From Galbula dea (lineage: Eukaryota > Chordata > Aves > Piciformes > Galbulidae), in NCBI GenBank assembly GCA_013399015.1, contig VWZX01009070.1, forward strand, positions 310,001-374,000: a stretch of 64,000 nt of DNA, read 5' to 3'. The notes beneath the pieces are model-generated. The model saw nothing but the letters and a program-made list of their open reading frames with translations, did no database searches and was not told the DNA's origin. This document shows positions 35,885-48,743 of this stretch, piece by piece; the stretch's first letter is position 1, and each line of letters begins with the position of its first letter. A program made the position numbers and the translations under genes.

Positions 35885-36060
35885 ATATGATGGTGGAACA
35901 GGTTTCCCAGAGGGTATGGGAGATGTTCATGTATGCTAATACTCAAAACCTGACCGCACACATACCTTAACCATCTGCTTTAACTGGACCGGCTCTGTGC
36001 TGGAGATGAAACTAGATGATCTCTGGAGATCACTGACTGCATGTGATTCTGTGAACCATT
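35885..36060 (+). mobile_element. CR1 LINE 3' end, degenerate
   Basis: GGAACAGGTTTCCCAGAGGG (the WNRLPRE codons), then ACTAGATGATCTCTGGAGAT and a final GTGATTCTGTGAA-type tail are the standard CR1 3' landmarks in the correct order. It may be the end of the element at 34774-35330, with roughly 120 bp missing and 550 bp between. Confidence 0.75.
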
Positions 36061-37585
36061 TGCATACCTGTAACATCCTTTTTTGACAGGACAAAGATGA
36101 TCTAAAGTGATCCAAGTGTTCCCTGAATAGATCTGGTGTTATATTTAGCTGTATTGTACATCTTCAAAACTTACAGTTCAGTCCTAATTTTGTCCAATTT
36201 TAATATTTTTTTGGTTTTGTTGCTGTTTTGCTTTGGTTTAGTTTGTTGATTTTGTTGCTGTCATGTTATTTTGATTCATATGACAAGCTACTGAAAAATG
36301 GAGGTATATTGCCTAAAACATATGCTTTGAAAGACATACCCCTGTAGCTTTCAGCTAGTAAAATTAGGCCACCTGAACCATTTACATCTTTGAAACATCT
36401 GGGAGTGTATGTGCTTGACACTTGTAAGTTTTGCTGTGAACATGTGTCTCGTCTTGATTTGAACTGATTATTCTTAGTTCTCTGCTCACGCAGATAGGAC
36501 ATGCAATCTTCTGAGATGTTTAGGACAATATATTCATTGCTTCTTGCAAAATCCACAATATTTTCTCCATAAAACCATAATAGGTAACTGCAGTGAAACT
36601 GTACAGTATTTTGAAACTACAATATGCTCTGGATTTGGGCTGTATGTTTATAAACTTAGCTTTCATGGAAAAGAAAAAATCTAATTGTCAAATTTGATTA
36701 GAAAACAAGATAAATGTAATATCTCTCCCTGCAGAAAAGGACTGAGGAATGATTTTCAAAGGCAGCAGAAGTAGCTGAGAACCTTTCTTCCAGAAAAAGT
36801 TCATGCAAAATAGGCCAAAAATTGCTACAATTTCACACTGGATAAAAAGCAAAAATAGTTCTGTGTATTAAAATACATTATACTGGACAATTTGTAAGTT
36901 ATTGTCTTCAGATAAAAAAGTATAAAATAAAATGAATTTTAAAATTTTAATTTAAAAATATAACATTTAACTGACCATTTCAAACTCTCTTTTTTTACAT
37001 TTTTGTTTGAGTTCCAGTTTCCACTCCCAGCAGGCCTTGCACAAGAGCTTATTGAATAATAGTTAATCCTGTTTTTTAATGAAAAGTTTTTAAAAAGACA
37101 TAATGATCATATTTTTATTAAACTCCCTAATTCTCAACAGGTACAAAAAATACCTACAAATCTATCAAAACAAAGCAGAAAATTTACTGTAAAAGATGTG
37201 TTTAGTTGAATGCCTTAATGACTACGAACTAAAGAAACTCAACTTTCTTGTAGGAAAAGAACCAAAAAAAGCAAGATTGCAACTAGTTGTTTAGATTATG
37301 ATTAACACTCACAATTAAAATTCATTTACTCTTTATTTGTACATTAAAAAAACAGTTTCTTAAAGATTTGTTTAGATAATAAAGTGAGTGTTTATGGCTC
37401 CAAAAGTTCCTTGTTATTCCACATCAGGTATTTCAAAGATGAAATCTTCTAAAGTATTTCTAAACACAGTACAAGGTTATCAAGATTAATCAGCAACATT
37501 ATTGTTGAAAATGATAGCCAAAGAAAGAGGACTTTTTTCAATTGCCTGAACATAAATTAAATGAGCCTGAGGGATGGGATGCAGC
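36061..37585. other. Intergenic, no gene recognised
   Basis: AT-rich, with a TTTGG/GTTG low-complexity tract at 36208-36258. No coding signal. Confidence 0.55.
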
Positions 37586-37589
37586 TCAG

Positions 37590-37890
37590 CAGCAACTATA
37601 TTTATCTGTCTATACCTAGGTGTCTTTATGCCAGCCAGGTGTCTCAATTTAGACTATAGTCAATGGAAATCTAATCAGCATAACGTGAATTACCTAGAGA
37701 ACAACTGAGCTCATCCTAAGTTAGGTAACAGCAGTTTGATTCTGTTGCCTACACATAGGCATCTAATACTGTTTGAGATGCTGCAGAATATTCTGCCTGC
37801 CTGCAGCCAATGCAGTTCTGTAGGCCCTGTGTGATCTCATACTGACTTGGGGGTCTCAGAGACTCCACAGGCTCTCACCTGGTGTTAAAT
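37590..37890 (+). repeat. Unrecognised old interspersed repeat, copy 1
   Basis: Holds CTAGGTGTCT (37616-37625) followed 30 bases later by TATAGTCAATGGA (37655-37667). The same two words occur in inverted order on the other strand at 44951-45012. It also contains repeated AGGTGTC/TAGGCATCTA words and a GC-richer middle (CTGCCTGCCTGCAGCC). Word style recalls old hAT-type or MITE sequences of sauropsids, but no family can be named. Confidence 0.4.
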
Positions 37891-40800
37891 GAATATAGTT
37901 CAATGAAGCTGTCTGCATTTATGCTTTTGTGTCAAAACACTATTAAATCTGTTTTCATAGCAAGCTGATATGTAGCAAGATTTTTATGATATTGACGCAT
38001 GTAAATCAATACAAAATTTATACAATGATGATGATCCCTCCAGAGAAATAGGATAAGATTGTCTTTTAGTCTACAAAATCCTAGTGCTGTTCTAAAATAC
38101 TTTAAAAACATGGAAAATTTTGGCTTAATTTCTCAGTTTTTTTTTAAAAATCCTCATAATTTTTGAATAAATTATATTTCTTTTTCAGGTATTATTGCAC
38201 CTTCTCGGAAATCATCTCAATGAACATGCATCAAAAAGCGCATAAGGTTTTCAGGAATCACTTTGGGCAGTCCATTACAGAAGCTTGATTCCTATTTCCT
38301 GATGGTCAGTTCATCACATGTTGTTTCTGCTGCTCCTTCCTCCTCAGGAGGAGTACTCCTCACACTCTTCCTCTACTCCAGTACTCCTTCAGAAATGGAT
38401 TGCTCCAGTGTTTGGGGTTACAACATAGAAAGTCAACTGGAGTGTTAGCATTCCCAGGTAACTTATGGCACTCAGACAAAGTAAGTAGTGGTTTCTGCTT
38501 CAAATTTCACAATTTAACTCTGGGTAAAGGAAATGTAGAAGTTTAACAGAATAGGCAGATTCTATGCATACCAGGTACTTTTCTATCCATGAAATGCCTG
38601 AAAGCTGCCCTATTACTTTCCATTAAGATATTACTTATAAGTATCTTCCCAGTAAGACACATTAAAATAAAGATGTCAGAAAAATCTACATATCCCCTTG
38701 ATGCCATTAATTTACTTGTTTACAAGATGCTGAGCAATAAGGCCCTGGCGAGAGTTAAGGGAAGTATATTTTTTTAATTTCTTATTTATTAGGGATGATT
38801 ATTTTTCAAAAGTAAGCTTTTCTATATGGTTATAAATGTTATTTGCACATTAGATTACTTACTATTTTGCACTCAACACTGCACTTCTTCAGTGACAGCA
38901 GTAAACTGTGTCATGAGTTCCACAGAGAAAAGGCTGTTAAAGAAAACTTACTTTGAAAAGACTGATGCTTGCAACACAGAAGACTCTAAGACTAAATATA
39001 GCATGCTAAAGCAATAGCTTATTAAAAATTGCAGAGTTTGAGAAGATCCCATTTGCAAGGACAACTATGCCTCACTACTTTGAATATTTATGGCAATCAT
39101 TCATAAAACCATGTGCATATTAAATCTGACTGGTTTAAATGTTTCAAGGACATTTTAGTTTCAATTTCAATGAACTAAGCATAAGTAACAGTCAAAAAGT
39201 TTGTCTAAACTTCATTTGACAAGAAAGGACAAAAAGGTATTTTCTACTATTTTGTGAAATTTGCTGTACTACTTAGTGTACAGCAAGTATCCAGAATAAC
39301 ATGATTTGAGGCGCAATGCCAGAATGCTTTACACTGTAGTAAGATCTGTGAAAGATCATGTTAATGCATAAAAGAATCCTTTGCTTTTTTCTCAGTATAT
39401 TTAAATAGAAATAAGAGATGAAAACATCTTGTAAATGATCTGTTTGTCTTCATGAATAAATTCTTAATATAGAAATGATTGTACATACGTATATAAAATA
39501 GCCATTTTTACAATAATTTCTACAGAATTTTATTCTCTTATTTACTTTACAATGAACTTATTGTAGTCCAGGGCCATGATATTAGAAGAGCTATGAAATA
39601 TAATGACAACAGAATATACAAAAATAAATTTGCTGTTATTAATGCTTTGTCAAGTCTTATGAGCAATAGCATATAAATTACATTTCCAAAGCTCTTGAGT
39701 AACAATAAATTCTTGCATAAATCTTATAATATATTAAAAGATGGAAATATATGGTAATATAACTGCACTGACAGAGGCCAGTACAGCTGTTATGTGTGCC
39801 CATGAATTACAGGTACTTCGTTCTGAAGACCAGGCACTTAATATGTTCCCTTAAGAAACAATTTTAATCTCATCCTATTTTATCCAGTACAGAAATTGCT
39901 TTCTAGTTTTTTACACTATAAAAAAATTATGCAGATTTTTTTCTATTTTCATTTTTTCATAAGTAGTTGGAAACATCCTTTGTCTCTAGTCCTAAACCTT
40001 ACCATCTGCTACTTTATCTTACATAAAAGCCAGCATGTTAAAATAATTAAATAATTTTAAGCATATTTAGAGGCTTTTTGTTCTGTCTTAAAAGGCAGAA
40101 ATCAAATCTGCACTAATAGAAAGAGGAGGAAAGATCTCAAAAGCATAATTACTCAGGAACTGGTTTCCACCTTGTTCAGTAGCATTCTAACCTTCACATA
40201 CCACTCCTCTCAATAAACTGACTACCCTTCATGTGGCAAATCTTTCTTCTTCTAATGTTAAGTCATATTATAATTTATTTCTTTTTTTACATCTTCTTTT
40301 GGGTTGTTCACCAGCTCTGCTGACATGGAAAGACTGAAGAAAGCTTAGGAAGAGTAACAAGGAGCTATTTAAACAAAGAATTACTGAAAATTGTGAGAAC
40401 AAGAAAGATAAGAACAAGGTAAGGATAAGTCAGAGTGAATTTCCCCCAGTGTTATAACTGAAGTCTGCCTGTCTTAGTGTTCTTGTCTAATAAATCTAAC
40501 CTGAACCACTACAGAAGATTCTTCTGAAAATCCAGATGCTTCAGTATTAAGGCCATAATACTATGGGAACTGTGACAGATGGAACCATCCTCTGACAGTT
40601 AATGCTAAGATGTATATAATGAAGACTCAGAAGACATGTACTCTATAATGAGATCTTTTGAAACATGTTTTCATCCACCCACAAATTTCAAAACACAGAA
40701 TTTCAGAATACTTAGTAGTGAAGAAAAATAATGGAAGTTCAGCCATAACAAGTCTGAGTTATACTATTTCAGAATTCCTGTGATTATTCCTTTAGACTAC

Positions 40801-42880
40801 ACTGGAGGATGAAAATAGAGGAAGACATAATTATCATTTATGTCTGAATTGCAGAGTATGTTTGTTGAATGTGATTTAAGCATTTCAAAGTGCTTCAACA
40901 TTATATTTTGAGTTGCTTATGTTGTTCCATTTTTTAAATCATTCACTCACAAAAATAAAAACCAAAAGGTTTACACAGTTATATAATTTATGAGGATTCT
41001 ATTTAAAATTAACTGTATAATTTGTTGCATTTATAAATATAGAGAAGGAAATAATTCACATTCAGTAGGTTAATGGTCCAACTCAAAATGGAATGCACTA
41101 CCTTTTTCATAAAAGCAACATGGTTAAAATTTAATTAAGCTTTGATGAAGCAATAATCATAGCATTAATTCCATACTTTGAAACTTGCTACATACATGTT
41201 CTGGTTCACTAAGTCCACATATGACTTACAATAAAAAGTTGTTAATGTTAAAAACCTCAGAAGGAAGGAAGTCAGTAGGAGACAACAACCTCCAAAAGAA
41301 CTTAAACCATTACATGTGAATTTTGAGAGTGCTCCAGAGTATGAATTATAAAAGAATTTAAGGTCAAAAATGCTTTCTCAATCTTAGAGAAGTACAAGAG
41401 AAAAGATCCTTTCTTATTACACATAGGAATGTTGTGGTAATTGTTTCCACATCATCATTGAAAAAAGACAAAATCTTTACTTGTCTGTTCTTTCTAAAGA
41501 ATTCGGTAATTAAAACTGATCTGCAATGGAGTAAGGTCTCAGTGAACCCTGAAACAGCAGAGTATGATACTTTAGGAGGCTTTTGTGGTTAAAAGTTCTT
41601 GATAGGAGTGTTTTTAGTAATGAATGAAAGCAAGTTCAATTAATTGATTTGTTCTTTCATTTTCTTTTTCAGGGCGACACTCTGATACATTACGTGTTGA
41701 TAGGAGAGAAAAATCATTGTCTGATGAACGACTAAATAAGAGCCAATTCTGTTCAAATCAGTCTTACATCTCCTTGAACAGAAGTCTCTGGAGAAACCTC
41801 TCTTTGCATCTATATGGTCTTTCTGGTTCTGATGATGTAAACTATTTGACATAGTTTAGCATAGAAGTGACTGATTAAAGACTTGTTTAAGGCACAGTTG
41901 TTTCAAAGAGTAAATTAAAGGAAACTAAAATTTTAAATGGCTAAAAAAATTATGCATAATAAAAGTACATTACTCATATGGCTAGAATATAGATCACAAG
42001 AATATTCTATCACTTTTTCACAGAAAGGATGGAACAGAGCCAGTCAGTCTATCTTAGGTATTTAAACTTATTTTCACGTGTGTATCTCTGGAGGACTTGA
42101 AGACAGCCACATCATTTCATTTTTGTATGAAGAGAACAGTACCTGACTTAAAAAAACCCCCAAACAACAACAACAACAAACCAAACCCAAACCAGCCAAC
42201 CAAATAACAACACCACAACTGAAAAAACTCTACACACTCTCCAAAAAATCCCACCCTAACAACATTCATTTAAATATCTGAAGTTTCTTCATAAGTTACT
42301 CGTATAATTAATGTTACCTTTGTATGCAAAAGCAGATGAGAACTTTTTTCCTCCTAAGGTTAATATACCCATATTTTAATATTTTTTATGTGGCATGCTG
42401 ATACTGAATTTCTGAATATAGCTAACTGGTTTATGCTGTAAAAAGTAGTATTTCATAAAATAATACTACAAACAGTCCTTCCTGTGGCCCCACATTTACT
42501 GCAGATTTATTTGAGGAACAATATAGGGAATTTTACATTCATAACTGAATATATTTAAGCCTGAAATGTCTGTAATGTTTACTAACATCTACAGTGTTAT
42601 TTGAAAAGGTCCAGTTACTCTGAAAATCTGGCTAGTTACTCAGTAAATGTGATTTACCATACAATAGCCTGGAGGTATGTCCAGTCCACAACAAAGTGTC
42701 TTGTGCAGGAATGTCTCAGTTAGTTATGAAGGAACTAGTTATGAAATTGGAGCTGTATCAGCTCTGGGCTAAACAATGCCCTGTTGTATATATGTTGTTT
42801 ATACACCATGAATAGTATCCTTAAATAGTTTTGTACTAACTCATGCAAACCTACTAATTTGAGCACTTAAGATATCTCTA
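37891..42880. other. Intergenic, no gene recognised
   Basis: About 5 kb, AT-rich. Contains a 14-bp perfect palindrome GAGGAGTACTCCTC (38348-38361), a 9-bp inverted repeat TTGCTGTAC/GTACAGCAA (39261-39286) and a CAA/CCAAAC tract at 42150-42230. Open frames are under 75 codons. Confidence 0.6.
42150..42230. repeat. CAAA/CCAAAC low-complexity tract
   Basis: C/A-only sequence with CAACAA and CCAAAC iterations and no fixed period. Confidence 0.65.
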
Positions 42881-42885
42881 GTCAG

Positions 42886-42950
42886 TGATCATCTAGAAGT
42901 AGATGTTTTTTATGGTCCCTTCCAACCTGGGCCATTCTATGATTCTAATC
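42886..42950 (+). mobile_element. CR1 LINE 3' end, short remnant
   Basis: About 60 bp matching the end of the CR1 3' untranslated region: GATCATCTAGAAGTAGATG, then GGTCCCTTCCAACCTGGGCC and ATTCTATGATTCTA. Probably a very short 5'-truncated insertion. Confidence 0.85.
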
Positions 42951-44695
42951 AACATGGTGAATAGCTGATACAATGTGAAAAATATCAAAGGGTCATATTT
43001 CTAATAGAAAAAAAAGTTGGAATTTTTAATAAATACAATATAACATCTTTTTTTTCCCCCCTAGTATATGAATACTTTCATTCAGTGACACAGTTGGTCG
43101 ATATTGGTAGGATTTTCCACTATCTCCATTTTTCCAGACATATTTATTTGGATTACTTTCACCTTTTTTCTAATGTTGCTTAAATGACAGGAATAAATTT
43201 TGCCTTAGGTTATTTTAGAGGAACTTAGTACATATAGGATTATAGGGGTAGAACAGGAAGTAAAATCTGGCTCATAAAATTATGCATCTGAATCAAAAAT
43301 TTGTTGACCCTGATAGTCGAGTAACAAGAGAGTTAGCACTAATTAATGTGTCACTGTTAATATTAATATTAAATCTGTAACTGGTAGTTTTTATCCAGTG
43401 TTGGCTTAAGACTTTTGCTTATTCACAATATATAAATATATATTATCAAATATTCTTTGATGTTAAAGACAATCCAAGTCCTGGAGTATATAACCACTAT
43501 TAGAAATGATCTATTACTGTGTGTCTTAGTTTTCATTACTCTTGAGAAGAGACAAATAAAATGAATGAAGTACAACAGAGGTCTGGTTAATGAATTTATT
43601 TCATGTGCATGTTAGAGATACAACAGCCAAAACAAATGTCACAAAGCAGAATTGAAAGCTTTGCTAAAGCTTTGTTCTAGAAAGCAGAGATGTTACTTTC
43701 CATTTTGTTTTTTCTTTTCTACAGAGTGTATTAAAAATCTCCAGAGCCAGATGTTTCAAATAAAATCTTTGCTCTTTGTTTAAAGATTTCCAGGTGAAGC
43801 TGCAAATCATCTAGAGACACACTTTTAAAGTATGTTATCAATAGTCTTGCAAAAGCAGGCACATGGCCTGACCTAGAGCTTTTTTTGCTCTGTTCTGCTT
43901 CTGATTATAAATCACCTGTGACTAAGAGGAAATATTTGCTTTCTGAAATGCAAAAGATTGATGACCTTGTTGAATACATTCTGTGCCATACAGCTTCATA
44001 ATATAGTTTCAGACATGGCTAGTCCTACTGTAAGTGTAGAACCTGTGGCCTCCCTAGGAACAGGATAGAACTGCTTTTTTAGTGACATATATATAACCTA
44101 GGTTTTTTGTTGTTTTATTCATTTTACCTCATTCGTGAATTTATCATCATAAAACTGAAACAGATATTGAAATATTACTCTTGTCTTTTTTTAAGATCTG
44201 ATATAGAGAAAGCTTCCATTCCTTCTTTGATTCTTCCTTGGGAAATGTACTCTTCTATTTCTGTGGCTTGTCCCCCAGCATAATTAAGCAGGCCAAAAAG
44301 ATCTCTTTAATTTGTGATAGGACTGAGTAAGAAGAGTCAGGAAAACAACTAGGCAAGAGTTGTGGGAAAAGACTAGTTAACATGCCATAGAGTGATAGCT
44401 AATAGCAATTATTTGTCTGTGATATGTGATCATGGCATATGGAATGCTACTTGTTTTCATTTGCTTTACACTGCTGTAACTCTTGGCTGTAGTCCATTCA
44501 GTGATACTATATACAACGGAGATTGAAAACATTGAATTCTGCCAGTTTTCACAGTAGTTTTAAAATCTATGAAAAAAGGAACATGATGACTGTGTCAGGG
44601 CAGAAATGGACAATGACATAGTTTAGAAGTGTGCAGATTCCACAGTACTTTGAGATTCAGTCTACAATGAGAAACACTTACTAGACCACTAAAAC
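42951..44695. other. Intergenic, no gene recognised
   Basis: AT-rich. No repeat or coding signal could be identified. Confidence 0.55.
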
Positions 44696-44699
44696 TGTG

Positions 44700-45065
44700 A
44701 GCTAAGTATCTAAATTCATACTATTGTCAATAGAGATTAAAGGCTTGGTTCCTCAAACATGGACATCTAAGGTCTTTTGAGATGCTTGATGGTATATAAA
44801 TAATAAGCACAAACTAGAAGTTATGACAAAGATGCATGGTAGGCCTATATCCCCTCTGAGAAGCATCTGGAAGTCATGATGGATGGCTTTATGCATCTTA
44901 AATGGCTTCTGGTGCCTAAGTTGAGGCTACTGAATTGCGCCTTTAGAAGTTCCATTGACTATATTATTTAAGTCACCCTCCATTAAAAAGAAAAAAAAGT
45001 TTAGACACCTAGACTACATGTCACCTAACTTCCAATATTTTCTCTTGACTTGAATGTCATCCTTA
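44700..45065 (-). repeat. Unrecognised old interspersed repeat, copy 2 (inverted relative to copy 1)
   Basis: TCCATTGACTATA (44951-44963) and AGACACCTAG (45003-45012) are exact complements of the two marker words of the copy at 37590, in the order expected for the opposite orientation (span 62 bp against 52 bp). Surrounding words such as GGTGCCTAAG and GACATCTAAGG are of the same style. Borders are approximate. Confidence 0.4.
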
Positions 45066-45182
45066 CAGCTTAATTCAGTTGCCTGAACACAGGGAACTAG
45101 AGTTAGATGTGGTACCTCAAGAAGATGTCTCTGCCTAGAATATGTAAGGCAAAAGGCACTTAAATACAGACATGTCAAAGAT

Positions 45183-45690
45183 CACAGAATCACAGAATCA
45201 TTACAGTTGGAAAGGACCCTCAAGATCATCTAGTCCAACCGATAGCCCTACACTACTCTTACCCCTAAATCATCCCCTGAAGAAACACATCTATCCTCTT
45301 CTTAAAAACCTCCAGGGATGGTGACTCCACCACCTCCCTGGGCAGCCTATTCCAATACCTAACCACTCTTTCAGTAAAGAAATTCTTCCTAATATCTAAT
45401 CTAAACCTACCCTGGCTCAGCTTAAGCCCATTCCCTCTGGTCATGTCACTAGTCACAAAGGAGAAGAGGCCAACACCGGCCTCCCTCGAATGGCCTTTCA
45501 AGTAGCTGAAGAGAGCGATAAGGTCTCCCCTCAACCTCCTCTTCTCCAGGCTAAACAGGCCCAGCTCCCTAAGCCTCTCCTCATAAGGCCTGTTTTCCAG
45601 ACCCCTGACTAGCTTAGTTGCCCTTCTCTGCACCCTCTCTAGTAGCTCAATGTCCTTCCTAAACTGTGGTGCCCAAAACTGCACACAGTG
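45183..45690 (-). mobile_element. CR1 LINE, young 5'-truncated copy with intact C-terminal frame
   Basis: Two CACAGAAT octamers (45183-45198) mark the 3' tail on the minus strand, followed by GGAAAGGACCCTCAAGATCA and TCTAGTCCAACC. The minus strand carries an uninterrupted frame of 139 codons (45684 to 45265), the end of CR1 ORF2: MQFWAPQFRKDIELLERVQR, RELGLFSLEKRRLRGDLIAL, RFRLDIRKNFFTERVVRYWN and RLPREVVESPSLEVFKKRID, then a stop. The RT catalytic core is missing, so the copy is dead on arrival. A near-identical stretch of about 140 bp, with only about three differences, is embedded at 52450-52589, showing that this subfamily was active fairly recently. Confidence 0.95.
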
Positions 45691-45699
45691 TTTTCTTGC

Positions 45700-46890
45700 A
45701 AGGATTCTAGTAGAAGGTCAGTTCCAATCCTAACATGCATAAGTTTACAACTAGCAAATACCTGATATGGTTTTATTTCACAGGAAGTGTCCCAGAGGCC
45801 AGGAACCAAGCTGATTGTTCCAGACATTTTCTCTGCACTGGCTGTGGAATGGATGATAGTGTCCCCTAAGTCTGTTTAGCCCAGAGGGCTGTTTTTGCTG
45901 TCTTTAAACTTCTTTTAGCATACCACTGCCTCTTTATATTCCTTAATCAGAAAGAAAGCTTTAAGTGACTTGGTCAGACTAGTCATATACACTATAAATA
46001 TATGCATCTAGTCAACATTTTTTCATCCTTCGATTCCCTTTATAGTCTATAATATCTCCAAGGAATTTTATTTCTTCCTAAAATAGATACCTAATATTCG
46101 TCACATGAATAGTTCAAGAGAATTCTTTTTGTCTTTGTTAATGATAAAGAGAATAAAGACAAATAGCTCAGATGTGGGTTATTTCTACAAGTTAGGTTTC
46201 TAAAGCTAGTTCAGATGAACATCCTCATTGTTCTTGTCATTAATATAATCAATCTGTCATAATACAAAAAATGTCTAGAGTTTCAAATTCTGAGCTTGCC
46301 ATTTTGATATCACAGCACAGACAGATTTGTATAGTGACGAAAGTTATATAAAAGGAAAAGACTTGAAAATTCTAAGAACCAAGGACTGTTTGTTCTACTC
46401 AGATTTAAAATGATGAAGGGTTATTTTACATGTTTCAAAACCACTTTTAAAACAAAGATTACTAAATGCTTAAGACCAGTGAAAGCATAATTTTTAGGTT
46501 TCATCTGGGAGCCAATGATGACAGAAAAACTGCTGTTCACAAAATAAAAGAAGATACAGTGTCTGTGCAGTTAGATATTTTCCAAATATAGGATAATATT
46601 TATTCTCTGAGCAGTTAATAATTTACAACATGGTTTAAATGGTTTAACTTGAAGATCACACATATCCAGGGAAAGATCTGTGACTGTGTTCATAAGCAAA
46701 CATAAAAAGACAAGAATGAAGAGTTATTTATAGCAAAGATTTTAAAGTTTCACACAAAGGCTCCTAAATCCATTTAAACCCCATATTTTTAAGCTCCTGT
46801 TACGTCTAAGAATATCTGTATTTTCTTGTCTAGATTCACATATGGTTAAAAGATTCAATACACTTAGATACCAGCATGTGGATAATATAA
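45700..46890. other. Intergenic, no gene recognised
   Basis: AT-rich DNA between two CR1 copies. Nothing recognisable. Confidence 0.55.
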
Positions 46891-46894
46891 TTTG

Positions 46895-47292
46895 GTATGG
46901 CTCTCTTCAGCCTGGAGAAAAGGAGACTGAGGAGAGACCTTGTCATGGTTTACAGCTTCCTTATGAGGAAAAGCAGAGGGGCAGGAACTGATCTCTTCTC
47001 TCTGGTGACAAGAAACACTACCCAAGGGAATGCCATGAATCTGTGCCAGGGTAGGTTTAGGTTAGATATTAGGAAAAGGTTCTTCACCCAGAGGGTGTTG
47101 GAGCACTGAAATAGGTTCTTCAGGGAAGTAGTCACAGTGCCAAACCCGACAGAATTCAAGAAGCATCTGGACAATGCTCTTAGACACATGATTTGATTTT
47201 TGGGGTTGTCTTGTGCATAGGCACAAGTTGGACATGATGATCCTCATGAGTCCCTTCCAACTCAGGACATTCTATGAGTCTATGGTTCTGTA
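46895..47292 (+). mobile_element. CR1 LINE, 5'-truncated, older subfamily
   Basis: The plus strand encodes the ORF2 end with one stop: MALFSLEKRRLRRDLVMVYS, GRFRLDIRKRFFTQRVLEH, stop, then NRFFREVVTVPNPTEFKKHL. The 3' part GGTTGTCTTGTGCATAGGCA and TCCCTTCCAACTCAGGACAT ends with TTCTATGAGTCTATGGTTCT. The 3' untranslated part differs from that at 45183 but matches the outer copy at 52591-52836, so those two form one subfamily. Confidence 0.92.
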
Positions 47293-47705
47293 GAAATCAA
47301 TGCCAGTTTATACAGATTTTTTTTTTTTTTTTGAGGGAAAAATAAATATTAAGTATATTTAATTTCATTAAGAAATGTATTTGAAGGAGAAATTTATAGT
47401 AGGCTATTTGGTGGATGAATGCTATATTGCAGAGAAGTAGAGGAATGGTGAGCAGGGCAGCAGTATCTAGAGAAGCTGATGGCAGGGAAGGGTCCATCAC
47501 TCACACCCTTCAGCAAGTGGCACAGCTAGTTCCATCTCAAGTGACACTATATGAGTGCATCATAAGTGCATAAAAGTTGAGAAACATGATGGGATTTCTG
47601 GATTGATATAAAGTTTTGGGAAAAACTGTCAAGGAATGCAAAGGAGCACTATAAATGCACAGAGCTTCGCTATTGAATGGATGATGGCTGTTTGAGAATT
47701 TATGG
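47293..47705. other. Short spacer, no gene
   Basis: Contains a T16-type run just after the CR1 end (about 47317-47332), then unremarkable sequence up to the next CR1 copy. Confidence 0.5.
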
Positions 47706-47709
47706 GCCA

Positions 47710-48003
47710 GAATCAGAAGAGAGTAACAAGCAATAGGACAAGATGAAATGGCCTCAAGACGTGCCAGGGAAGTTTTAGAATGAACGTAAGGAAAAAATTC
47801 TTCACCAAAACTGTTGTCAAGGACTGGAACACTTTACCCAGGGAAGCTGTTGAATTACCATCCCTGATGGGATTTGAAAGATGCGTAGACGTGCTGCTTA
47901 GTGGCATGGTTTAAGTGATGGACTTGGCCGTGACAGGTTAATGGATGGACTTATTGATCTTTAAGGCCTTTACCAATCTCAACAATTCTATGATCCTGTG
48001 ACA
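47710..48003 (+). mobile_element. CR1 LINE 3' end, 5'-truncated
   Basis: The plus strand encodes a segment with SFRMNVRKKFFTKTVVKDWN, TLPREAVELPSLMGFERCVD and a stop, the CR1 ORF2 C-terminus. It then has GGACTTATTGATCTTTAAGG and ACAATTCTATGATCCTGTGA as the tail. Frame is largely preserved. Confidence 0.9.
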
Positions 48004-48743
48004 ATACGAGGCCTGTGGCCTATTACAGACTTTTTTTGACTTCTCACTTAAGAAGAAGAACAGGTTAGAGATATAAAAGGCAACAGCAAGCTTCACTGAA
48101 GCAACCATGAGGTTGTAGAATTTACAATCCTGAAGGAAACAAGAAAAACAAATAGCAGAATAACAGGTAGGGATTCAGCAGAGCAGACTTATCTTGTTCA
48201 GAGGACTAGAAAGAAGGCCCTTCTGGAGGGCAGAGGAGCCAAGGGAAGTTTGTTGAACTTAAGTGACCTTTTAATCTTCTTAAACCTGAAAATTGGTCAA
48301 TTTTGGTGTACAGAATGTTGAGCAAGAATGGCCAGAACGGTTGAAAAGGTCCTACTGACACAGCCAAAATTCAATAAAGCTGAAGCTCTCCAGAAAGGTA
48401 CTGAAAAGATAAGATATTTGACTTTTTCTTCATTATTCTTAGAATTTGTGCATTGATAGCAGATTTTGACTTGAGAAACTATAGGGTATTATAAACAGCA
48501 TGCTAGAAGTTAAAATCTATCTCACAATTAACAGATAAGGATAAAAAATGAGCAGAATCAGGGCTCACTGTGAAAGAGCAAATAGCCAGTTGTGCATTTG
48601 AGTAAAGGTGGTATAATAAAAGACAAGAATTGTTTGGGACGGGGAGAGGAATAGTGAATTTAAAGGGAAGCAAACTGTGCAATTGGGGCTGTTCTGTAGT
48701 ACCTGTTGATCAGCCTTGCATCTTATCAACATGGAGAAGGAAA
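48004..48743. other. Spacer, no gene recognised
   Basis: About 740 bp with purine-rich stretches. No domain or repeat was recognised. Confidence 0.5.
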
